From: Rhodococcus sp. UNC23MFCrub1.1
GTDB taxonomy: Bacteria; Actinomycetota; Actinomycetes; Mycobacteriales; Mycobacteriaceae
Assembly (NCBI RefSeq): GCF_000686025.1
Contig: NZ_JMLQ01000010.1
Location: forward strand, 62,001 to 126,000
DNA: 64,000 bases
Direction of reading: 5' to 3'
Shown here: positions 50,723-61,174 of the stretch, one piece after another
Layout of the letters: each line of letters begins with the position of its first letter
Position numbering within the stretch: the stretch's first letter is position 1
Notes under the pieces: generated by a model
What the model saw: only the letters and a program-made list of their open reading frames with translations
What the model was told of the DNA's origin: nothing
The model's database searches: none
Translations under genes and position numbers: made by a program

Positions 50723-51259
50723 GTGACCTTTCGCCGCCTTCTGGTGGCGTTCTCGGTGCTGCTCGTGGCCATCGTGGCCGCGGGATGGCCCGTGTACGTC
50801 CACCCTCAGACAGACCCACTCCGACCGGCCGACGCCGTCGTGGTGCTCGGGGGGAAGCCCTACGGGCGCTTCCACTACGGCATCGACATCGCCGAGCAGG
50901 GGTACGCACCCGAAGTGGTGCTCTCCAACTCGGTGGGCCCGGACGACGTGCGCATGCAGCAGATCTGCAACGGCACCTACACCGTGAAAGTGTCGTGCTT
51001 CCTCCCGGATCCGTACTCCACGAAGGGCGAGGCGGAGGAGATCAAGCGTCGCGCCGCCGCGGAGAACTGGAAACACATCATCGTGGTGACCTACACGCCG
51101 CACCTGTCTCGGTCGCGCTACATCGTCCAGCAGTGCTTCGACGGCGAGGTCACCATGTCTCCCAACCCCACTCAGGAGGGGATCGGAGAGTGGATCGGCA
51201 GCTACATCTATCAGACTGCCGGCTACATCAAGGCTGCACTCGACAGCGAGTGCTCGTGA
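50723..51259 (+). CDS. YdcF/SanA-like (DUF218) membrane protein
   Basis: A 178-residue protein with one amino-terminal helix (LLVAFSVLLVAIVAAGWPVYV) and a DUF218 domain outside: ADAVVVLGGKPYGRFHYGIDIA, STKGEAEEIKRRA and VVTYTPHLSRSRYIVQQCF. Family members act on envelope lipid-linked intermediates in other bacteria. A paralogue lies at 57380. GTG start is five bases after the sugar transferase stop, so it closes this operon. Confidence 0.85.
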   Translation: MTFRRLLVAFSVLLVAIVAAGWPVYVHPQTDPLRPADAVVVLGGKPYGRFHYGIDIAEQGYAPEVVLSNSVGPDDVRMQQICNGTYTVKVSCFLPDPYSTKGEAEEIKRRAAAENWKHIIVVTYTPHLSRSRYIVQQCFDGEVTMSPNPTQEGIGEWIGSYIYQTAGYIKAALDSECS

Positions 51260-51286
51260 CCGTGGCCTGACGGCCCGGACACGCGA

Positions 51287-51355
51287 CGAACACGAACGCC
51301 GTAGTGCGGCATCGCTGCGATGCGATGCCGTCGGGGGCTACGGCGCTCGTGTTCG
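51287..51355. terminator. Long bidirectional terminator hairpin
   Basis: Nested inverted repeats between convergent genes: CGAACACGA with TCGTGTTCG, GCCGTAG with CTACGGC, and GGCATCGC with GCGATGCC at the centre. Confidence 0.8.
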
Positions 51356-51400
51356 ACGACGTTCACAGCAGGACAACGACTTTCGCTGCCACCGGAAGGA

Positions 51401-52957
51401 TCAGAACCCGGGAATCAGACCCGGCGGGATCTGGATGCCGGGCGGCAGCTGCACACCGGGGAGACCCGGGATGGTCGGCGGAGCAGGCGCGGGAGCAGGC
51501 GCCACCTCGGGAACCTCGGCGGCCGGAGCGGGCGCCTCCACCGGAGCCGGAGCGACCGGGGGAACGGTGGTGGTGGTCGGCGGCACCGTGGTGGTGGTCC
51601 GTGTGGTGGTCGCCGTCGTCGTGGACGGTGCGTCCGAACTCGACGTTCCCGCCTGATCGGCCGGGGTGACGTCGGCGGTGGACTGCGACGGCGTCGCGCC
51701 GTATCCGAGCGCGAGCCCGACGGCAGCGATCACCGCGAGACCGACGGCCGCGATGAGCGGCAGCCGTGGGCGTGACGAACGCTGTTCCGGCGCTGCGGAA
51801 CCGGCCCCGGAGAGCCACGAGGGAGTCTCTGCCGCGCGCGGATCCGCCACGTCGGGGCGATGCTCCGAGTCGCGAGCCGCATGGTCGATGTCGCGCGCGG
51901 AGTGCTCACGGCTCTCCACGTCGCTGTAGGCCATGGTCTCCGCGGACGGTGCGCTGAGCGCCTTCTCCGGCGCCGGTGCGTCCGGCGTGCGCGGCTCGAC
52001 CGGCCCGGCGACCACGGGAGCGGACACCAGCGGTGCCGCGACGGTCGGAGCGGGAGCAGCGGGACGAGGGGCGGCCATCGGGACGGGACCGGAGTTCGAC
52101 TGGCCGTCCACGGGAGTCGCGGACAGTGCCGCACCCTTCGCGGCGACCAGCTCGGGCTCCGCGGGCGTGATGGTGGGGAGACCGACCCAGCCCGCGAGCG
52201 TCGCCCGGACCAGCGGGATGCGGGATCCGCCGCCGATCATGACGAGAGCCTCGACGGGGCGGCCGGCGCGCGTGATGACATCGCGGGTGAGCCGCGCGGA
52301 CTGCTCGATGGGGACGGCGACCATCGACTCGAACGCCTCGCGGGACAGCAGGATGAGCCCGCCGATACCCGGCAGGCACACGGCGCCGCTCGAGGAGAGC
52401 TGTTCCTTGGCCACGCGGCACCGGAGCTCGAACTCGCGTCCGTCCACGTCGTCCAGGCCGCTCTGCTGGCGGCCGATCTGGTTGTCGCGGATGGTGGCGT
52501 CGAACATGTTGCCGCTGACGGCGAAGCTGCGCTCGGAGGCGAGCACCTGCCCGTTGTCGAGGTCGACGACGGTGACGCTGAGACCCGAGCTGCCCAGGTC
52601 GTACAACCCGACGACGTGGAGCCCGTCGAGGTCGCCCGTGGACCGCAGGAACTGCACGGCGGCATGCACTTCGGGGACGAGGCGGTAGTTGACGATGTGC
52701 TGGCGGGCCATGGCCCGGGCGACGGCGCCGGCCTGCGCGTCGTCGCGGTAGGCGACGCCGGTGGCGGAGATCGACTCGGGGTCGGCGGGGTCGGCGAGGA
52801 TGACGCCGATGGACTCGGCCGCGAGCTGCTCGGCCTGGTCGAAGGTGGTGTCGATGGCGCGGTGACGGAAGGCGGCCTCGACGCCGGCGCGCAGCCCCTG
52901 AACGGGCCTGGCCAAGCGCACGGCACTGGTGCCCACCGACACTCCCAGTACTGTCAT
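51401..52957 (-). CDS. Membrane-anchored Hsp70-like protein, both ATPase lobes
   Basis: A 518-residue protein with a nearly complete actin/Hsp70 ATPase: phosphate-1 LGVSVGTSAVRLA, phosphate-2 GLYDLGSSGLSVTVVDLD (about 118-135), then SGNMFDATI and adenosine motif ALVMIGGGSRIPLVRATL (about 237-254). A long Pro/Ala linker, one membrane helix (about 392-415) and a Thr/Pro-rich outer tail ending in PPGIQIPPGLIPGF follow. No substrate-binding domain of classical DnaK is present. This is the full-length reference for the three half proteins elsewhere in the window. Function unknown; envelope signalling is inference. Confidence 0.85.
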   Translation of the reverse strand: MTVLGVSVGTSAVRLARPVQGLRAGVEAAFRHRAIDTTFDQAEQLAAESIGVILADPADPESISATGVAYRDDAQAGAVARAMARQHIVNYRLVPEVHAAVQFLRSTGDLDGLHVVGLYDLGSSGLSVTVVDLDNGQVLASERSFAVSGNMFDATIRDNQIGRQQSGLDDVDGREFELRCRVAKEQLSSSGAVCLPGIGGLILLSREAFESMVAVPIEQSARLTRDVITRAGRPVEALVMIGGGSRIPLVRATLAGWVGLPTITPAEPELVAAKGAALSATPVDGQSNSGPVPMAAPRPAAPAPTVAAPLVSAPVVAGPVEPRTPDAPAPEKALSAPSAETMAYSDVESREHSARDIDHAARDSEHRPDVADPRAAETPSWLSGAGSAAPEQRSSRPRLPLIAAVGLAVIAAVGLALGYGATPSQSTADVTPADQAGTSSSDAPSTTTATTTRTTTTVPPTTTTVPPVAPAPVEAPAPAAEVPEVAPAPAPAPPTIPGLPGVQLPPGIQIPPGLIPGF

Positions 52958-53094
52958 GAGCCGCCTTGTCCGGACCGATGTACCGCACGACGAGCGCGTG
53001 CGATCACAGAGTGTAACCAGGCCGCGCCACCGCCGTCACATCGGCTGTTATGACCTGACAAACGGGGCGGGCGTCCACTTTGTCCGGAGGCCGG

Positions 53095-54417
53095 TCACGC
53101 GTAGGGCATGCGGGCGGTCTCCGGATCGCCGAACGTGACCGCTCGCTCGCGTCTGGTTCCCGAGGCGAGGGTCGCGGCCCAGTTGATCAAGGTGCCGGCA
53201 CGGTTGCGTCGACCCGAGAGGAACGCGATGTGGATCGCGCCCCACGCGGCCCACCCGGCGAAGCCCGAGAGCTGGATGGGGCCCGCCTGCAGCAGCGCGT
53301 GCCGACGCGCGATGTAGGCCGCGCTACCGAGATCGTGGTACTTGAACGGCGACGACGCGCGCGTCCCGTTCTCGATGGTCTTCGCGATCATCGCGCCCGC
53401 GTGGCGGCCGCCCTGCATGGCGACCTCCGCGACGCCGGGCAGATCGTTCAGCGCGGCCACGTCGCCCACGACGTACACGGTGGGGTGCCCCGCGACCGAG
53501 AGGTCTTTCTCCACCGGGATGCGTCCGCCACGCGCCTGCGTGACGCCCAGTGCCGACGCCAGGGTGCCGGCGAACGGCACCGCCTCGACGCCCGCGGTCC
53601 ACAGCACGGTGTGGGTGTCGTAGGTCGTCTTCTGCTTGTCCGACTTGCGGGTGACCTCGACGTGGTCGGCCGTCACGTCGGTCACGTGGACCCCGAGGTG
53701 GGTCTCCACCCCGATGTGGTCGAGGGTCTTCTGAGCCTTCGCCGACAGCGTGGCGTCGAACGACTCGAGGACGCGGTCACCGCCGTGGAACAGCAGCACC
53801 CGCGCCTCGCTCGGGTCGATCGAGCGGAACTCGTGCTCGAGCGCACCGACGGCGAGCTCACGGATCTGTCCGGCGATCTCGACGCCGGTGGGGCCGCCGC
53901 CGGACACCGCGAACGTGAGCCACGGCCGACGCTCCTCAGGAGTGGGCAGCGACTCGGCCATCTCGAACGCGCTGATGAGCTTGCGGCGGATCGCGAGCGC
54001 GTCGTCGACGGTCTTCATGCCGGGCGCGTACTTCGCGAACTCCTCGTTGCCGTGATAGCTCTGCCGCATGCCGGCGGCGAACACGAGGTAGTCGAAGGGC
54101 AGCTCGAACGTCGACCCGTCGATACGCGACGCGGTGAGACGTCGCTTCTCGAGATCGATGCCCGACGCCTCCCCGAGCGCGACGTGGGTGTTTTTTTGTC
54201 GACGCAGGAGGTGCCGCAGCGGCGAGGTGATGGATCCCTCGGACAGCAGGCCGGTGGCGCACTGGTAGAGCAGCGGTTGGAAGACGTGCGAGGTGCCGCG
54301 GTCGATCACGGTGACGTCGCCGTCGATATGGCGCAGTCGCCGGGCGGCGTACAGCCCGCCGAATCCGCCGCCGACGACGACGACACTCGGGCGCTGTCGT
54401 GAGAGTTCATCAGCCAT
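53095..54417 (-). CDS. ndh: Type II NADH dehydrogenase-like flavoprotein
   Basis: A 440-residue peripheral membrane NADH:quinone oxidoreductase. The FAD-binding VVVVGGGFGGLYAARRL lies near residue 11 and the NADH-binding VSGGGPTGVEIAGQI near 170. AAGMRQSYHGNE, VDEQ-type quinone-site region and YVVGDVAALNDLPGVAEVAMQGGRHAGAM are typical. It feeds electrons to menaquinone without proton pumping. The carboxy end forms an amphipathic membrane helix. Single gene; 112-base gap to the divergent cyclase gene. Confidence 0.9.
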   Translation of the reverse strand: MADELSRQRPSVVVVGGGFGGLYAARRLRHIDGDVTVIDRGTSHVFQPLLYQCATGLLSEGSITSPLRHLLRRQKNTHVALGEASGIDLEKRRLTASRIDGSTFELPFDYLVFAAGMRQSYHGNEEFAKYAPGMKTVDDALAIRRKLISAFEMAESLPTPEERRPWLTFAVSGGGPTGVEIAGQIRELAVGALEHEFRSIDPSEARVLLFHGGDRVLESFDATLSAKAQKTLDHIGVETHLGVHVTDVTADHVEVTRKSDKQKTTYDTHTVLWTAGVEAVPFAGTLASALGVTQARGGRIPVEKDLSVAGHPTVYVVGDVAALNDLPGVAEVAMQGGRHAGAMIAKTIENGTRASSPFKYHDLGSAAYIARRHALLQAGPIQLSGFAGWAAWGAIHIAFLSGRRNRAGTLINWAATLASGTRRERAVTFGDPETARMPYA

Positions 54418-54529
54418 GCTCGAAATCCTGCCACGCGAGGCCGCAGTGCTGTAACGAAGCGGGGCGTCGTCACGAACCTGTGAGTAGGTTTACCTTTCAC
54501 CATTCGTCCCAGCCGAGAGTTGCCAGTCG

Positions 54530-55642
54530 ATGTTCCGTGTTGTGGGCGAGTGGTGGAGTCGACCCTTCGACTACTCCGCAATGCCCGGCTACATGGCGCA
54601 GCGCGGACTGCAGCGGCCCTACCGCCGCATGATGGCCGCAGTGGTGCTCATGGTGGTGCTCGCCGGGTCCCTGCTGCTCTTCACCAGCGGAGCGCCTCCC
54701 TCACCTGCCGCCCGCGCCGTGTTCATCGCCTGCCTGGTCACGGGCGCAGTGTCGGCGCTGCTGTGGCTCCGCGGGACGTGGCCGACTCGTCGACAATCCC
54801 TCGTCTTCCTGTTCGGCGACGACGTGGCGCTGGTGGTGGGGCTGTCGATGCTGGCCGACGTGCAGGCCTCGTTCACCGTGTCCGTGGTGTTCGCCCTTCT
54901 CGGCATCTACTGCGGCTACTTCCACTCGATCCGCACGCTCGTGGCGCACATCGCGCTGACGGTGGCCGTGTCGCTCTACTTCTTCGGCTCGGCCGCCGCG
55001 GAGGGCGACAGCGACGTGGCCTACCTGTCCGTCCTGTTGGTCGTGCAGCTGGCACTGTTCCTTCTTGCACCGCTGCTCTCGCAGATCCCGCTGTCGAACC
55101 TGCGGGACGACGCGTACCAGTCGGGCACCGATCCACTGACCGGGGCGCTGAACCGTCGGGGGCTGAGCGCGGTGGTGCACGCGCCGCTGCTGGCTGCGGC
55201 ACGTCACGACGAGGTGGTGGCGATGATGGTGATCGACCTCGACAGGTTCAAGTCGGTCAACGACCGCGTGGGCCACGAGGGCGGCGACGAGGTGTTGCGA
55301 CGGGTCTCCGAACGGTTGCAGACCAGTACGACCACCTGGGCGTATGTCGCCCGTCTCGGCGGCGAGGAGTTCTGCGTCGTCGGGATCGTGCCGTGGGCGG
55401 AGATGCGGAACCGTCTCGACGACGTCCACGCCGCCGTCCGGTGCGACGCCGACGAGGTACCGGTCACGGCGAGTGCCGGAGTGGCGTGGATCCCCGGCAG
55501 CCGGTGGACCCGCGACGCCGACGACGTCGAACTGCTGATCCGCCGCGCCGACCGTCTGATGTACGAGGCGAAGCGCGCGGGAGGGGACAGCCTGCGGTTC
55601 GACGACCAGGCGTACACCACGACGGACAACGCGCGCACCTGA
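54530..55642 (+). CDS. Membrane diguanylate cyclase (GGDEF)
   Basis: A 370-residue protein with about six helices (residues 35-185) and a carboxy-terminal GGDEF domain: DPLTGALNRRGL, DLDRFKSVNDRVGHEGGDEV, active-site RLGGEEF and TASAGVAWI. It should make c-di-GMP from GTP. The RxxD product-inhibition site is absent before GGEEF. No sensor domain other than the membrane helices is evident. A phosphatase gene follows after 26 bases. Confidence 0.92.
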   Translation: MFRVVGEWWSRPFDYSAMPGYMAQRGLQRPYRRMMAAVVLMVVLAGSLLLFTSGAPPSPAARAVFIACLVTGAVSALLWLRGTWPTRRQSLVFLFGDDVALVVGLSMLADVQASFTVSVVFALLGIYCGYFHSIRTLVAHIALTVAVSLYFFGSAAAEGDSDVAYLSVLLVVQLALFLLAPLLSQIPLSNLRDDAYQSGTDPLTGALNRRGLSAVVHAPLLAAARHDEVVAMMVIDLDRFKSVNDRVGHEGGDEVLRRVSERLQTSTTTWAYVARLGGEEFCVVGIVPWAEMRNRLDDVHAAVRCDADEVPVTASAGVAWIPGSRWTRDADDVELLIRRADRLMYEAKRAGGDSLRFDDQAYTTTDNART

Positions 55643-55668
55643 CACCGGGGCGGACCTACACTCCGCTC

Positions 55669-56181
55669 ATGCATGTCCTCTACGTCTGCACGGGCAACAT
55701 CTGCCGCTCCCCCACCGCGGAACGGTTGACCGCCGCGTTCGCCCGTGACCTGAACCTGGACGTGACCACCGACAGCGCCGGCACTCGTGCCGTGATCGGG
55801 CACGGTGTGCAGGCCGAGGCGGCCCGCGTTCTGGAGTCCCTGGGCGGCGATCCCACCGGGTTCGTGGCCCGCCGGCTCACCCCGACCATCGCGTCCGGGG
55901 CGGATCTGGTGCTCACGATGACGTCGCGGCACCGTGACGAGGTGCTGACGGTGGCGCCGCGCAACCTCCGCCGCACGTTCACGTTGCTCGAGGCCGCGGA
56001 GTTCGCGCGGCGCACCGGTGTGATCGACACGTCCGCGTGGGTCTCCGAGCGAGCGGCGAACCCGGTGACGCAACTCGACATCATGGATCCGATCGGTCAG
56101 TCGACCGACGTGTACGAGCGGGTGGGCGACGCCATCTCGGAGGCGCTCGGTCCGCTGTTCGAGATCTGGGGCGCTCGCTGA
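55669..56181 (+). CDS. Low-molecular-weight protein tyrosine phosphatase
   Basis: A 170-residue LMW-PTP. The phosphate loop is CTGNICRSPTAERL near residues 7-20 (nucleophile Cys7 or the first Cys of CTGNICRS) and the general acid lies in DIMDPIGQ. Bacterial members of this group dephosphorylate tyrosine kinases of polysaccharide synthesis (Wzb type), so the kinase at 59297 is the natural partner. ATG 55669 starts right at the conserved MHVLYVCTGN. Confidence 0.9.
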   Translation: MHVLYVCTGNICRSPTAERLTAAFARDLNLDVTTDSAGTRAVIGHGVQAEAARVLESLGGDPTGFVARRLTPTIASGADLVLTMTSRHRDEVLTVAPRNLRRTFTLLEAAEFARRTGVIDTSAWVSERAANPVTQLDIMDPIGQSTDVYERVGDAISEALGPLFEIWGAR

Positions 56182-56266
56182 TCGAAGTTCGGACTGCCAC
56201 CCGCCGTCTCCCCGGCTACGGTATGACTCGGCTCGAGGACACGGGCGGAAACGGAGCGCGGAGACC

Positions 56267-56641
56267 ATGCGTGAGAGAGCTGCCGTCGCCGTCGTGATGG
56301 GCATCGCCGCGGCCGCCCTGGCCGGCGGGCTCACCGTCGCTGCCGCCGGCGGAGTGTTCGACGCGGACGTTCGACGGGTCTCTCCCCCACCCATCGACGG
56401 CACGGTCGCCGTCGTGGGCAGCCTGACCTACGCGCCCACCATCGAGGTGCCGCCGTCCCCGACGTGGCAGATCGCGCCCGTCACCACACCCCGGCCCACC
56501 ACCACGCCTCCGCCGACCACCACCGCGGCCACGACGGCCGACGAGCCGACCACCACGACGAGGCGCACCCGTACGTCCACGACGACCACCACCGACGCGG
56601 ACGACGCCGAGTCCGGTGACACGGACTCGGGGGACAACTGA
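56267..56641 (+). CDS. Short secreted or membrane-anchored Thr/Pro-rich protein
   Basis: A 124-residue protein with an amino-terminal hydrophobic segment (AVAVVMGIAAAALAGGLTVAAAG) and a low-complexity Thr/Pro tail ending in acidic residues. Nothing suggests enzyme activity; it may be a glycosylated envelope protein. It lies two bases upstream of the fluoride channel genes and may only be co-transcribed. Confidence 0.65.
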   Translation: MRERAAVAVVMGIAAAALAGGLTVAAAGGVFDADVRRVSPPPIDGTVAVVGSLTYAPTIEVPPSPTWQIAPVTTPRPTTTPPPTTTAATTADEPTTTTRRTRTSTTTTTDADDAESGDTDSGDN

Positions 56642-56643
56642 CA

Positions 56644-57018
56644 GTGCCGCGTCCCCCGGTCACAGACGTGGTGCTCGTCGCGCTGGGTGGGGCGATCGGG
56701 TCGGCCGGCCGTCACGCCGTTCTGTCGGATGCCGTCCCCGCGGCCGGACTTCGCGTCACCGTCGCTGCGATGCTCGTGATCGGCTGCCTCGCAATGGGTC
56801 TCGTCCTGGGAGCGACGACGCGATCCCCCACGAACCCGCTCCGTGTCTTCGCGATCGGACTCTGCGGCGGCTTCGCCAGCTTCTCCCTGTACGCAGTGGT
56901 GGGATCCGCGTTGTCGACCGCGTGGATCGGCGTCGTCTTCCTGGTGGTCACACCCGTCGTCGCTCTCGCGGCGATGGCTGCGGGCGCTCTTCTCACCGCC
57001 TCGATCGTGCGCCGATGA
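56644..57018 (+). CDS. crcB: Fluoride channel subunit 1 (CrcB/Fluc)
   Basis: A 124-residue four-helix protein. GGAIGSAGRHAVL matches the amino-terminal CrcB motif and IGLCGGFASFSLY matches the central GxxGGxTTFS pore segment. The usual helix-2 Asn position reads AAMLVIG. It overlaps the next crcB gene by ATGA, as in heterodimeric Fluc channels. GTG start. Confidence 0.88.
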   Translation: MPRPPVTDVVLVALGGAIGSAGRHAVLSDAVPAAGLRVTVAAMLVIGCLAMGLVLGATTRSPTNPLRVFAIGLCGGFASFSLYAVVGSALSTAWIGVVFLVVTPVVALAAMAAGALLTASIVRR

Positions 57019-57398
57019 GCTCCGCCGTGGCCTTCGTCGTCGGCGGAACACTGGGCACGGTGGTCCACTACGTAGCCACCTCGATGTCGAGGGCACCCCA
57101 GCGAATGGTGCTGGCGGCCAACGTCGCCGCGTCCGCGCTGTACGGGGTGGTGGCCGCGATGGGTGCGCACTACGCCGGCGGCTGGAACACGCCGTGGGCC
57201 GCCGCGTTGCTCGGATTCGCCGGGGCGGCAGCACCGTTCACTGCCCTGGGCCTGCAGGCGAGTACGACGACCGGCCCCGGCCGGGTGCGCACCATCGTTC
57301 TCGGGATCGGCGCGAACGTGCTGGCCGGTGCGGCCGCTGCCGTGCTCGGTTACCTGTCCCTACGTTTCGGTGTGACGCTCTACCGCAAGCTGCGCTGA
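57015..57398 (+). CDS. crcB: Fluoride channel subunit 2 (CrcB/Fluc)
   Basis: A 127-residue four-helix partner of the preceding subunit. It keeps the helix-2 Asn (LAANVAASALYG) but has a degenerate pore segment (LGFAGAAAPFTAL). The two subunits thus complement each other and probably act only as a heterodimer. No fluoride riboswitch is seen upstream. Its 3' end overlaps the convergent YdcF-type gene by 19 bases. Confidence 0.85.
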   Translation: MSSAVAFVVGGTLGTVVHYVATSMSRAPQRMVLAANVAASALYGVVAAMGAHYAGGWNTPWAAALLGFAGAAAPFTALGLQASTTTGPGRVRTIVLGIGANVLAGAAAAVLGYLSLRFGVTLYRKLR

Positions 57399-57964
57399 GA
57401 GACGTCGGTGCACGTGCCCTGCGCGCGAGCCTTGACGAAGCCGGCGACCTGGTAGAGGTAGGTGTACTCCCAGTCGGCCAGCGAGAATGCATACGACCGA
57501 GGAACGGCCCGCATGGTGACCTCGCCCGAGAAGCACTGTCCGAAGATGTATCTCGCGCGCGGAAGGTGATACCGCCAGCTGATCACCATGACGCGCGACC
57601 ATCCGTACTGCTGCGCCAGGCGTTGCGTGACGATCGCTTCGCCGCGCGTGGTGCTCGGCACCGGCGCGGGGCACAGCACCGTCAGGGTCGCGGTGCCGGA
57701 CGCGCACCACGCTGCCATGCGTCGATCCCGCGAGTTGTAGGGATCGGACAGGACGACCGTGTCGGCGACTCCGGAACGGGCGAGGTCGAGGCCGTACTCC
57801 TCGCGCCCGTCGTGCTCACCACCCAGCACGATGATGGCGTCGACGGCCGTCACCGGATCCTCTGCTGCACGAGTGAACAGCACATATCCCGAGGCGCCGA
57901 GTCCCACGGTGCCGGCGACCACGAGGGACGCCATCACCAGCGCGAGGCGCACCGTCCAGGACAT
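57380..57964 (-). CDS. YdcF/SanA-like (DUF218) membrane protein, second copy
   Basis: A 194-residue paralogue of the 50723 product: an amino-terminal helix (LALVMASLVVAGTVGLGASG), VDAIIVLGGEHDGREEYGLDLA, TTRGEAIVTQRLAQQ and ISWRYHLPRARYIFGQCF. Shared carboxy-terminal pattern EVTM and YLYQVAGFVKA. Monocistronic. Role in the envelope is inferred from the family. Confidence 0.85.
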   Translation of the reverse strand: MSWTVRLALVMASLVVAGTVGLGASGYVLFTRAAEDPVTAVDAIIVLGGEHDGREEYGLDLARSGVADTVVLSDPYNSRDRRMAAWCASGTATLTVLCPAPVPSTTRGEAIVTQRLAQQYGWSRVMVISWRYHLPRARYIFGQCFSGEVTMRAVPRSYAFSLADWEYTYLYQVAGFVKARAQGTCTDVSQRSLR

Positions 57965-58003
57965 GGGTCAAGGTTAGGCGAGAGTGCGGCTGCACCACCG
58001 AGT

Positions 58004-58036
58004 GAAGCCCCCTCGCCGGGCGGACGAGGGGGCTTC
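58004..58036. terminator. Terminator hairpin
   Basis: GAAGCCCCCTCG (58004-58015) and CGAGGGGGCTTC (58025-58036), a perfect 12-bp stem. It lies downstream of the secreted protein gene (minus). Confidence 0.88.
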
Positions 58037-58059
58037 GTGTCAGCGCGATCGGTCAGATG

Positions 58060-58620
58060 TCAGGATCCGAAGGCGGAGAGCGGGATGCACACGAAACCGA
58101 GGTCGAGGCAGTCCGGCTGCTCGGGCTCGGGCTGGGGCTCGGGGGTGATGCCATTGTCGTAGGCGATGGTGACGGCGTAGGAACCCGTGTTGTCGGCGTA
58201 GCTGCCGGCACCCGCCGCGTCGTTGTAGGCGAATCGAACTGCACCCACACCGGTGACTACGGTCGGTCCGGAACCGACGAAGGTCGGAGCGCCGTCACCC
58301 ACCGTCACGACGAGAGCGCCGATCTGTTGATCCGGCAACACACAGGTGTCACCGCACAGGCCGTACGCGCCGTCCGGAGTGGTGGTCGTACGCGGGTCGT
58401 CGGCGAAGAACGCGGTACCGGTCGCGGTGATCGTGGTGGTGCCCGCCGCCGTGGCGACGACGCCGGAGTTCTGGAAACCCTCCACTGCCGCCTGGACGTC
58501 GAACTGGGCCGTCACCGGCGCTGCTGACGCGGTCGATGCTCCGAAGAGCAGCGCACCGAGAGCAAGCGGTACGGAAGCAGCGTAGAGAGTGGGCTTCGCG
58601 AATGTTCGAGAGGTCATCAT
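58060..58620 (-). CDS. Secreted protein of unknown function
   Basis: A 186-residue protein with a Sec signal (LYAASVPLALGALLFGAS, cleavage after ASA near residue 33). A beta-rich body has two cysteine pairs (LCGDTCVL near 95, CLDLGFVC near the end) and a Pro/Glu linker. Not recognised; it may be an envelope or extracellular adhesin-like domain. It is monocistronic and its promoter lies in 58621-58760. Confidence 0.7.
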   Translation of the reverse strand: MMTSRTFAKPTLYAASVPLALGALLFGASTASAAPVTAQFDVQAAVEGFQNSGVVATAAGTTTITATGTAFFADDPRTTTTPDGAYGLCGDTCVLPDQQIGALVVTVGDGAPTFVGSGPTVVTGVGAVRFAYNDAAGAGSYADNTGSYAVTIAYDNGITPEPQPEPEQPDCLDLGFVCIPLSAFGS

Positions 58621-58751
58621 TGGCCTTCCGCCACGCGCCGCGTGGTCGTACCAGACTGCACCCCCGCATACCGGTCATCGCGAACGGCGCAAATCGACTG
58701 TAGCGCAGCCTTTTTCACGCCACGGGCGTAATTCAATCATTCGTTCGATCT

Positions 58752-58769
58752 TTCATTCGATCGAATGAA
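58752..58769. promoter_or_regulatory. Perfect 18-bp palindrome, operator-like
   Basis: TTCATTCGATCGAATGAA lies in an AT-rich island between two divergent genes, preceded by a half-similar AATCATTCGTTCGATC. Such sites suit TetR- or GntR-type dimers. The 285-base gap 58621-58905 contains no gene. Confidence 0.55.
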
Positions 58770-58905
58770 CCCCGAGAAGGCGATCGCCCGGCAGTGACGG
58801 CATCATCACGGACTTGCATGACTGCCTCGGCTGGCAAACGTGCACGAACCTGTGAATCATAACCAAACTGCGCCTGAATGCTTGGTTACATGTGACACTC
58901 GGCCG

Positions 58906-59091
58906 ATGGGGTGGGTGATCGTCGGCATCGTGGCCGTCTGGATTCTGATGGCCGTCGTTCTCGGCGTCTGGATCGGTTCTTCACTGCACAATGCCGAGAT
59001 CGAGGACGAAGCCGACCGGGTCCGCCGCAGCGAGCGTGACAGCCGTGAGACGCCCGCGCACCACGATCCGGAGTGGGGATCGGCAGCCTGA
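58906..59091 (+). CDS. Small single-helix membrane protein
   Basis: A 61-residue protein: one hydrophobic helix right at the start (MGWVIVGIVAVWILMAVVLG) and a charged cytoplasmic tail (EIEDEADRVRRSERDSRE). ATG 58906 is preferred; an in-frame GTG at 58840 would add 22 unlikely residues. Not recognised. The 205 bases after it hold only a terminator. Confidence 0.6.
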   Translation: MGWVIVGIVAVWILMAVVLGVWIGSSLHNAEIEDEADRVRRSERDSRETPAHHDPEWGSAA

Positions 59092-59229
59092 CACACCCGG
59101 AATACTCCGGCCACGGGTGCCGTTGAAGAGGCCGACGGTGTTCGATCCCAATGCCCCGGGTACCAACCATCAGCCGCTTCGAGCGGCCACCTGCCGAGAG
59201 GCGCACTGGCGGGCACCGTCGCCTATGAC

Positions 59230-59258
59230 AAAGCCGCAGACCCCTGGTCTGCGGCTTT
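59230..59258. terminator. Bidirectional terminator
   Basis: AAAGCCGCAGACC-CCT-GGTCTGCGGCTTT, a perfect 13-bp stem between a plus-strand gene and the convergent kinase gene, with A/T runs at both ends. Confidence 0.9.
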
Positions 59259-59296
59259 CGTCGTTCACACGGTGCGGGTTCGAGCACCCGCCTCTG

Positions 59297-60934
<1,638 letters not shown>

Positions 60935-61041
60935 CGAGACGACTCCTCACATCGATGACGGCCGGACCGAGCACCCGGACCACGCATCTGGGGCAAACTT
61001 CTGGACTCACCCTAACCATGTCGTGACCATCGGGCATCTCG

Positions 61042-61072
61042 GGAACGGGGTGAAAGCCCCGCTCCGGTTTTT
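61042..61072 (+). terminator. Hairpin with T-run between divergent genes
   Basis: GGAACGGGG-TGAAAG-CCCCGCTCC (one mismatch) followed by GGTTTTT. On the plus strand it has intrinsic-terminator form although no gene precedes it; on the minus strand it lies in the likely leader of the kinase mRNA. The rest of the 240-base gap 60935-61174 is featureless. Confidence 0.5.
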
Positions 61073-61174
61073 ACGCGATAAATGTGAGAAACACCGATTT
61101 CCGAAATCGCCATCGAGTTCGTGAGCACTACATACTTCGGCCCGCGCCGCTCGCCGTGTGGCACAGTTCACCAC

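Noticed and set aside
56182-56643. Fluoride riboswitch before the crcB pair
   Set aside because: No matching conserved core or pseudoknot was found by eye.
59095-59165. tRNA-like stretch with TTCGATCCC and a terminal ACCA
   Set aside because: Acceptor arms can pair at six positions, but the T-stem does not pair and the spacing is too short for a tRNA.
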